Part shown: positions 59,386-64,000 of the stretch, piece after piece
How the letters are laid out: every line of letters begins with the position of its first letter
Numbering within the stretch: position 1 is the first letter of the stretch
Source: Opitutaceae bacterium
Lineage (GTDB): Bacteria; Verrucomicrobiota; Verrucomicrobiia; Opitutales; Opitutaceae
DNA: 64,000 nt
Direction of reading: 5' to 3'
Assembly (NCBI GenBank): GCA_016711225.1
Contig: JADJTK010000019.1
Span: 1-64,000 of the forward strand
Position numbers and translations under genes: made by a program
Notes under the pieces: model-generated
Database searches by the model: none
What the model was told of the DNA's origin: nothing
The model's input: only the letters and a program-made list of their open reading frames with translations

Positions 59386-59775
59386 GGGTAGGAAGGCGCG
59401 AGGCAGGAAGAGAAGCGGAAAGTCCCCGATCGGGTCAAACTTCGAAAAGGTTGAATTCAAAATGCACGCCCACGAGAACTATTAGGCTGCTCCGAGGGGC
59501 AATCTCCAAACCCTAATGCATCCAGGCTACAATGCTCACTCATTAGAGAGCGCTGCGTTATTAGTAGGGGCGGTCGTGCTCGGAATGCAACCGGGTGCCG
59601 CGACATCGATTGGTGCACCGCTGGCGAAATCGGCCAACCGATAGCGGCGTTGCCGCCCTCCCGAATGAGAACGCCAGCGTCCCCGGCGGGCTACGCGCGG
59701 TGTCCTTAGCTTTTCTCTTCAGCCCCTGGCTGAGCGGCGGACGGCGGCGCCAGAGAAGCGTGGCGCGGATCTCCA
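59386..59775. other. Upstream region of the atp operon
   Basis: About 390 bp, noticeably more AT-rich near 59460-59580, where the atp promoter is expected. A 71-codon frame (59561-59776) starts at the trmB stop (TAATG) but encodes Arg-rich, featureless sequence; I do not call it a gene. No terminator for trmB was identified. Confidence 0.45.
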
Positions 59776-60384
59776 TTACGGCGCGCGCCGGACCGCGACC
59801 AGCGACTGGTATTCAGGAGCCTTGAGCTGGAACACCGTCGCCTCTTCGAAAGGCCAGGGCGCAGCGGGCTGAATCTCCCAGTCGGGATGCCGCTCCAGAA
59901 CCGTGCGCCCAACGGCGAAATACTCGGAGTGGTCGGTGCGGAAATAGAAGGCCCCGCCAGGGACCACTCGCCGGGCAAGGTCGGCCAGGAAATCGGCGCG
60001 GACCAAGCGATTCTTGTGATGCCGCTTCTTGGGCCACGGGTCCGGAAAGAGCAGAAAGACGGCTTGCAGGGAGATTCCGGCGGGCAGGCAGTCAATCAGC
60101 TCGGTCGCCTCGGTCTTGTGAAAATGGAGATTGGTGAGGCCGGCCCGCCGGCCCTTCTTGGCCGCGCGCTCCAGGCGATCTTTGATGATATCGATCCCCA
60201 GGCAAAAGCGGTCGGGATGCGCCTCCGCGTAGCGAGCCAGGAAATGGCCATGCCCGCACCCAATCTCCAGCACGATGCTAGCCGGGGCCGGCGGTAATAC
60301 CGCGGGCAATTCACTGCGCAATTCGGCCAGACGCGATTCAACGTGAAGAACGAACTCGGGCTTGGCCCCTGGGTGAAGACGCAT
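59776..60384 (-). CDS. trmB: tRNA (guanine-N7-)-methyltransferase
   Basis: 202 residues from the ATG at 60384. Motif I SIVLEIGCGHGHFLARYAEA, FCLGIDIIKDRLERAAKKGR and the TrmB hallmark AVFLLFPDPWPKKRHHKNRL, followed by GGAFYFRTDHSEYF. Methylates G46 in tRNA using SAM. The C-terminus ends RRAP, close to the family end. The upstream extension to 60618 is unsupported. Isolated between phoR and the atp operon on the same strand. Confidence 0.95.
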   Translation of the reverse strand: MRLHPGAKPEFVLHVESRLAELRSELPAVLPPAPASIVLEIGCGHGHFLARYAEAHPDRFCLGIDIIKDRLERAAKKGRRAGLTNLHFHKTEATELIDCLPAGISLQAVFLLFPDPWPKKRHHKNRLVRADFLADLARRVVPGGAFYFRTDHSEYFAVGRTVLERHPDWEIQPAAPWPFEEATVFQLKAPEYQSLVAVRRAP

Positions 60385-60619
60385 GGAGCAGCCATGCACC
60401 CGGCCCAAGCGCCCCGTGACAACCTGAAAATGCCTCCCTCCTCTCCTCGCCCGCTTGCAGGCCCCTTGCTGCGGCGGCTCGCCGCGCCAAAGGGCGGCGA
60501 CCACGACACCGCGCTGATCCAATTCCGGCCGACAGGAGGGGAGTTGCCCGCCGGACCGCTCGAAGCTCTCGCCCGCCTGGGGCACAACAGCGACTCCTCT
60601 GCGCACGATTCCCCGCACC

Positions 60620-61918
60620 TCAACCGGTGGGCGGGGCGGCGATCGGCACAGATCGGGGCTGAATCGCCAGCGTAAAGGCGATGGTCGTCCCCTGCCCCGC
60701 CGGACTCTCGGCCCAGATGCGGCCGTCGTGGAGTTGCACGATGTGTTTGACGATGCTCAGGCCCAATCCTGTGCCTCCCTTCTCCCGGGAACGGCCTTTG
60801 TCGACCCGATAGAAACGCTCGAAGATGTGCGGGAGATCGCGAGCAGGGATACCCGGTCCATTATCCATAACCCGAAGTTCCACCTCGGTGGCCGTGGCGG
60901 CGGCACGAATCGTGATGAACGATTGTGCCGGCGTGTACTTCAGTGCGTTGTCCAAGAGATTGTCGAATACTTGGCGCAGCCGAACCGGATCGGCGGCCAC
61001 AATCGGCAACTCTCCGGTTAGCTGAAGATCGATACGATGGCCGGAGGCCAAGGCGCGCGGGCGGTAGTCCTCCACGAGTTCCCGAAGCAGGCGGGGCAGC
61101 TCCAGGGGTTCCAGATGCATGCCGGAAGTCCGAGACTCGAGCCGCGAGAGGGTCAGCAGATCCTCCAGAATGACATGGAGACGATCAGCATGACGTTGAA
61201 TCGTGCGCAGGAAACGATCCCGGTCGGCTTCAGGAATGTGCGCATGGTCATCGACGAGGGTCTCAATGAAGCCCTTGATCACACTGAGGGGGGTGCGCAA
61301 CTCGTGGGAGACGTTGGCCACGAAGTCTTTACGCATGTTTTCCAGGCGCTTCTGGCGTGTGACCTCATGGAGAACGCAGAGTACCCACTGGCCACGGCCT
61401 CCGGTCCAAGGCACGATCACGGCGCCGGTTGCCTCGGTCCAGACTGAGGCTGCTCCGTTCACGAATTCCAGCTCGACCCGGGTGGCGGCGGTGCCGCGGC
61501 GCACATCGTCGAGAAAAGAGGAGAAGGCACTGCTGCGTACGACCGTCTCGATACGCTGGCCTGAGATGATCGGGCTCTCCGGGAAGATCGTGGCCAGAGC
61601 CTGATTGGCCAAGATGATCGCATTCGACTCGTCGACGACCAGCACGCCTTCCTGCAGACTGCCTAGAGTGGCCTCGAGTTGATGGAGCTGTCCCTTCCGC
61701 TCAGCCTCGGCTACGCGCAAAGCAGCGATCAACTCATTGGCTGCGGCAGCGGTCTCCCGCCATGCGCCAGAGAAGCGACCAAGCCCCTCGTCTACCAGAT
61801 AAGGAGTGCGCGTCTGCAGAGCGTGGCGCAGGTCTCGCTGCCTCCTGACGTTGGTTATCAACACTTTAGCTAGATAACCAGCGGTCACCGCCAGGGCTAC
61901 GGTGATCAGCTTGAGCAT
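60620..61918 (-). CDS. phoR: PhoR-like sensor histidine kinase
   Basis: 432 residues. One N-terminal TM helix (LITVALAVTAGYLAKVLI), a linker coiled coil, a PAS domain (LEATLGSLQEGVLVVDESNA, ILANQALATIFP), then HisKA with His205 (VANVSHELRTPLSVIKGFIE) and HATPase_c (FDNLLDNALKYTPAQS, VMDNGPGIPARDLPHIFERF, GGTGLGLSIVKHIVQLHDG). The single-TM, PAS, HisKA order is that of PhoR, the phosphate-limitation kinase that senses through Pst/PhoU. It overlaps the regulator gene by 13 bp. No pst genes are in the window, so the name is by similarity. Confidence 0.85.
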   Translation of the reverse strand: MLKLITVALAVTAGYLAKVLITNVRRQRDLRHALQTRTPYLVDEGLGRFSGAWRETAAAANELIAALRVAEAERKGQLHQLEATLGSLQEGVLVVDESNAIILANQALATIFPESPIISGQRIETVVRSSAFSSFLDDVRRGTAATRVELEFVNGAASVWTEATGAVIVPWTGGRGQWVLCVLHEVTRQKRLENMRKDFVANVSHELRTPLSVIKGFIETLVDDHAHIPEADRDRFLRTIQRHADRLHVILEDLLTLSRLESRTSGMHLEPLELPRLLRELVEDYRPRALASGHRIDLQLTGELPIVAADPVRLRQVFDNLLDNALKYTPAQSFITIRAAATATEVELRVMDNGPGIPARDLPHIFERFYRVDKGRSREKGGTGLGLSIVKHIVQLHDGRIWAESPAGQGTTIAFTLAIQPRSVPIAAPPTG

Positions 61919-62625
61919 GGGCTAACGGGGTTTTCGACCATCCGATAGCCGACGCCACGCAGGGTCTCGATCCGATCGGCTTCGGCGCCCAATTTCTCGC
62001 GCAGCCTGCGAACGTGGGTGTCAACCGTGCGCGTCTCGATCTCGGTCTCGTAGTTCCAGACATTGAGCAACAAATGCTCACGCGTCTGCACCCTACCCTT
62101 GCGCTCCATCAGCAACCGGAGCAGGCGGAATTCGGTGGCAGTCAATTCCACGGGCGCCCCCTTGATCGTCACTTGGTGGCGCTCGTTATCGAGGACGATA
62201 GAGCCGATCTCCAGACGTTTGGGTTGGTCATCCCCCGGTCCGGAGTGACGGCGCAGCAGACCTTGAACCCTAAGGATCAGCTCTTTCAAACTAAACGGCT
62301 TACAGATGTAGTCGTCCCCGCCGACCTCCAGCCCGAGCACTCGGTCCGCCTCCTCGGCCTTCGCAGTGAGGAAGATCACGGGGATGGCCTTGGTTTTGGG
62401 ATCGGCCCGCAACATCCGGCAGATCTGAATGCCGCCGATGTCGGGCATCATCACATCGAGGATCACCAGATCGGGCTGGTAAGCACGAATCTTGGCGATG
62501 CTTTGAGTCGGATCGTTGAGCGCCTCAACTGCGAACCCTTTGGCCCGCAGCTGATAGCCCACGAGCTCGGTTACATCGGGCTCGTCGTCGACAATAAGGA
62601 TGCGTTTGGACCGTGTTTCGGCCAT
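61906..62625 (-). CDS. phoB: PhoB-like response regulator
   Basis: 239 residues. Receiver with VDDE, Asp57 in LVILDVMMPDIGG and Lys in DDYICKPFSLKELILR, then an OmpR/PhoB winged helix (LTATEFRLLRLLMERKGRVQ, TRTVDTHVRRLREKLG, ETLRGVGYRMVENP). Adjacent PhoR-like kinase and a Pho-box-like repeat upstream support a PhoB role. Translational overlap with the kinase gene. Confidence 0.88.
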   Translation of the reverse strand: MAETRSKRILIVDDEPDVTELVGYQLRAKGFAVEALNDPTQSIAKIRAYQPDLVILDVMMPDIGGIQICRMLRADPKTKAIPVIFLTAKAEEADRVLGLEVGGDDYICKPFSLKELILRVQGLLRRHSGPGDDQPKRLEIGSIVLDNERHQVTIKGAPVELTATEFRLLRLLMERKGRVQTREHLLLNVWNYETEIETRTVDTHVRRLREKLGAEADRIETLRGVGYRMVENPVSPCSS

Positions 62626-62672
62626 GACCCGGGAGACTAGAGCCGAAGCGACGGCTTTCCAGAGAAAAGCCC

Positions 62673-62691
62673 GACGTCACCGAATTGTCAC
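62673..62691 (-). promoter_or_regulatory. Possible Pho box upstream of phoB
   Basis: On the plus strand GTCAC-CGAATT-GTCAC: two GTCAC repeats exactly 11 bp apart, the spacing of PhoB direct repeats (CTGTCAT-N4-CTGTCAT). About 50 bp upstream of the phoB start, where autoregulation is usual. Confidence 0.45.
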
Positions 62692-62924
62692 TTGCATGTG
62701 CACAGGACAGGCTCGCGCGGACTCCCCCGCAAGATAGCTGCAGCGCTTCCCGCTGAGCTAAGCGCTGCTCCGCCGGGCAAAGGGTGCGGGTGGGGGGTCG
62801 CGAACGGGGTGAAGCAACTTGGCGAACTCTTCGTCTCGAACCCATACAGGCATCCCCGGCTGCGAACCGGGTGGATTGCCGGTAGCCTCCACTCGTCTGC
62901 CTCCCGCTCGCAGAGGGCGCCCAA

Positions 62925-64000
62925 TCAGGTGCCAGTCCCGGGATCGGCGGGGCGGTCCCCTGCCCTGCCCGACTCAATGAGGACCATCAACACGCTGATG
63001 TCCGCCGGATTCACCCCGCTGATGCGGCTGGCCTGGCCGAGCGTGGCCGGACGCAATTCGGCGAGCTTAAGGGCGCACTCCAGGCGTAGTCCGCGGACCT
63101 CACGGTAGTTCAGATCAAGCGGGATCCTCACCCGCTCAAGCCCGGACAAACGCTCGATAACCCGCGCCTCCCGCTCCAAATAGCCGCGGTAACGGATTCG
63201 GTAGAGAACCTCCGCCTGAACCTGCGGACTTTCTGCTAGAAATTCGGCCGGCAAAGAGACCGGCGGTGCGTCGGCCTCGCGCCGAACATGGTCGCCCCAC
63301 ATCAATCCTTGGTGGCGGGTGGTCTCCAGCTTCGTGAGCCAGTGCCCTACCCGCTCGGCCTTGCGCTCAATTCGCTGACGGCGGTCCGGAGTCAGGAGGT
63401 TCAGCTTCCGAATCTGGGGCAATAGCCGCATCTCAGCCGAACCATGATTGAGCAACAACCGATGCTCGGCCCGGCTGGTGAACATGCGATAGGGCTCATT
63501 CGTGCCTTTGGTGACGAGGTCGTCGATCAGCACGCCGATATAGGCTTCGTGCCGGCCCAGGACCATGGGGCTGCCACCTCGGGTCTTCTGAACGGCGTTG
63601 ATTCCGGCCACGACCCCCTGCCCAGCAGCCTCTTCATACCCAGAGGTCCCATTGATCTGGCCCGCCATGAACAAACCCTCGACTTTACGGGATTCGAGGC
63701 TCGGCCACAGCTGGGTGGGCGGCGCGAAGTCGTACTCCACGGCGTAAGCCGGGCGGAGCAGCTCCGCGCGTTCGAGCCCCGGAATGCTGCGCACCAACTC
63801 CAGTTGCACGGCAAACGGCATGCTGGTGGAAAGCCCGTTGATGTAGTACTCGTCGGTGTGCCGGCCTTCGGGCTCCAGAAACAGCAAGTGACGTGGTTTG
63901 TCGGCAAAACGGACGAACTTGTCCTCGATACTGGGGCAATAACGCGGACCCACGCCCTCGATCTGGCCCGAATACATCGCCGAGGTGTGCAGATTGCGCC
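62925..64000 (-). CDS. mnmG: tRNA uridine-5-carboxymethylaminomethyl synthesis enzyme MnmG, 3' part
   Basis: At least 358 residues; the 5' end is beyond the window. The frame reads RNLHTSAMYSGQIEGVGPRY, then CPSIEDKFVRFADKPRHLLF, DEYYINGLSTSMPF, AGQINGTSGYEEAAGQGVVA and GTNEPYRMFTSRAEHRLLLN, all conserved MnmG/GidA blocks. The C-terminal helical domain LGQASRISGVNPADISVLMV is typical. With MnmE it modifies the tRNA wobble uridine. The end (RAGDRPADPGTGT) is normal. Confidence 0.97.
   Translation of the reverse strand, partial: RNLHTSAMYSGQIEGVGPRYCPSIEDKFVRFADKPRHLLFLEPEGRHTDEYYINGLSTSMPFAVQLELVRSIPGLERAELLRPAYAVEYDFAPPTQLWPSLESRKVEGLFMAGQINGTSGYEEAAGQGVVAGINAVQKTRGGSPMVLGRHEAYIGVLIDDLVTKGTNEPYRMFTSRAEHRLLLNHGSAEMRLLPQIRKLNLLTPDRRQRIERKAERVGHWLTKLETTRHQGLMWGDHVRREADAPPVSLPAEFLAESPQVQAEVLYRIRYRGYLEREARVIERLSGLERVRIPLDLNYREVRGLRLECALKLAELRPATLGQASRISGVNPADISVLMVLIESGRAGDRPADPGTGT

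Noticed and set aside
59561..59776. A 71-codon frame starting at the trmB stop (TAATG)
   Set aside because: The coupling looks attractive, but the protein is Arg-rich, featureless and lies over the presumed atp promoter.
62855..62871. tRNA-like T-arm on the minus strand (CCCGGTTCGCAGCCGGG)
   Set aside because: No matching acceptor, D or anticodon arms at the right distances; coincidental hairpin.
1..64000. CRISPR array
   Set aside because: The tandem repeats seen are 7-bp heptads or RCC1 coding repeats; no 24-40 bp repeats with unique spacers and no cas genes.
1..64000. Prophage, integrase or IS element
   Set aside because: No integrase, transposase, phage structural gene or tRNA attachment site was found; mobile-like DNA is limited to small non-coding repeats.

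Overview
The window is a high-GC (roughly two-thirds G+C by eye), gene-dense bacterial chromosome segment. It most resembles Verrucomicrobia of the Opitutaceae type. The signs are a classical atpB-E-F-H-A-G-D-C operon with a short delta subunit, secreted proteins with DGDGLPDAWE-type Ca-binding tails, a remnant of a four-helix-bundle suffix protein, uxuA beside an SDR-type mannonate oxidoreductase, DUF748/AsmA-like and GYF_2 proteins, and many REP-like intergenic elements. This assignment is inferred from gene content. No rRNA, tRNA, CRISPR array, integrase or insertion sequence was seen.

Layout. 1-2.5 kb: a secreted RCC1-propeller protein, frameshifted and cut by the window edge. 2.9-5.5 kb: a small membrane protein, a VOC protein with an AraC regulator, and SufE. 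5.8-12.3 kb: a CusCBA/CzcCBA-like heavy-metal RND operon with a very small adaptor and accessory secreted proteins. 12.4-16.7 kb: a membrane protein, a Nudix hydrolase, a gene remnant inside repeats, IlvD with an unusual internal insertion, and a divergent ArsR regulator. 16.9-20.7 kb: a nine-heme cytochrome and a secreted protein. 21.2-25.4 kb: an LtaS/MdoB-like phosphotransferase translationally coupled to an OmpR/HisKA two-component pair. 25.8-30.0 kb: a J-domain-like protein, a paralogue of the earlier secreted protein, a Tat-exported aldo/keto reductase, a methyltransferase and an HPr protein.

30.0-39.2 kb is a sulfane-sulfur/efflux island. It holds two rhodaneses, a lipoprotein thioredoxin, a CoA-disulfide-reductase-like flavoprotein with a C-terminal rhodanese domain, an RND pump (permease frameshifted) with its adaptor, small DUF2892-like and DUF6132-like membrane proteins, and a divergent ArsR regulator. 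39.2-47.8 kb: a membrane-anchored protein, a lytic transglycosylase, a large AsmA-like envelope protein and mannonate catabolism. 48-52 kb: GYF_2-domain and small membrane proteins, one apparently fused to a tyrosine phosphatase at a 12-C tract. 52.4-59.4 kb: the complete F1Fo ATP synthase. 59.8-64 kb: TrmB, a PhoBR-like pair with a possible Pho box, and the 3' part of mnmG.

The least expected structure lies between and at the ends of genes. There are REP-like hairpins and a TAGTCCGGATCGAG element whose terminal TAG repeatedly serves as a neighbouring gene's stop codon. There are also many arrays of degenerate 7-bp repeats, both intergenic (notably in the atp operon) and inside protein linkers. 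Several reading-frame breaks (near 495, 36145, 48645 and 55500) may be real or may be assembly errors; I flag each.
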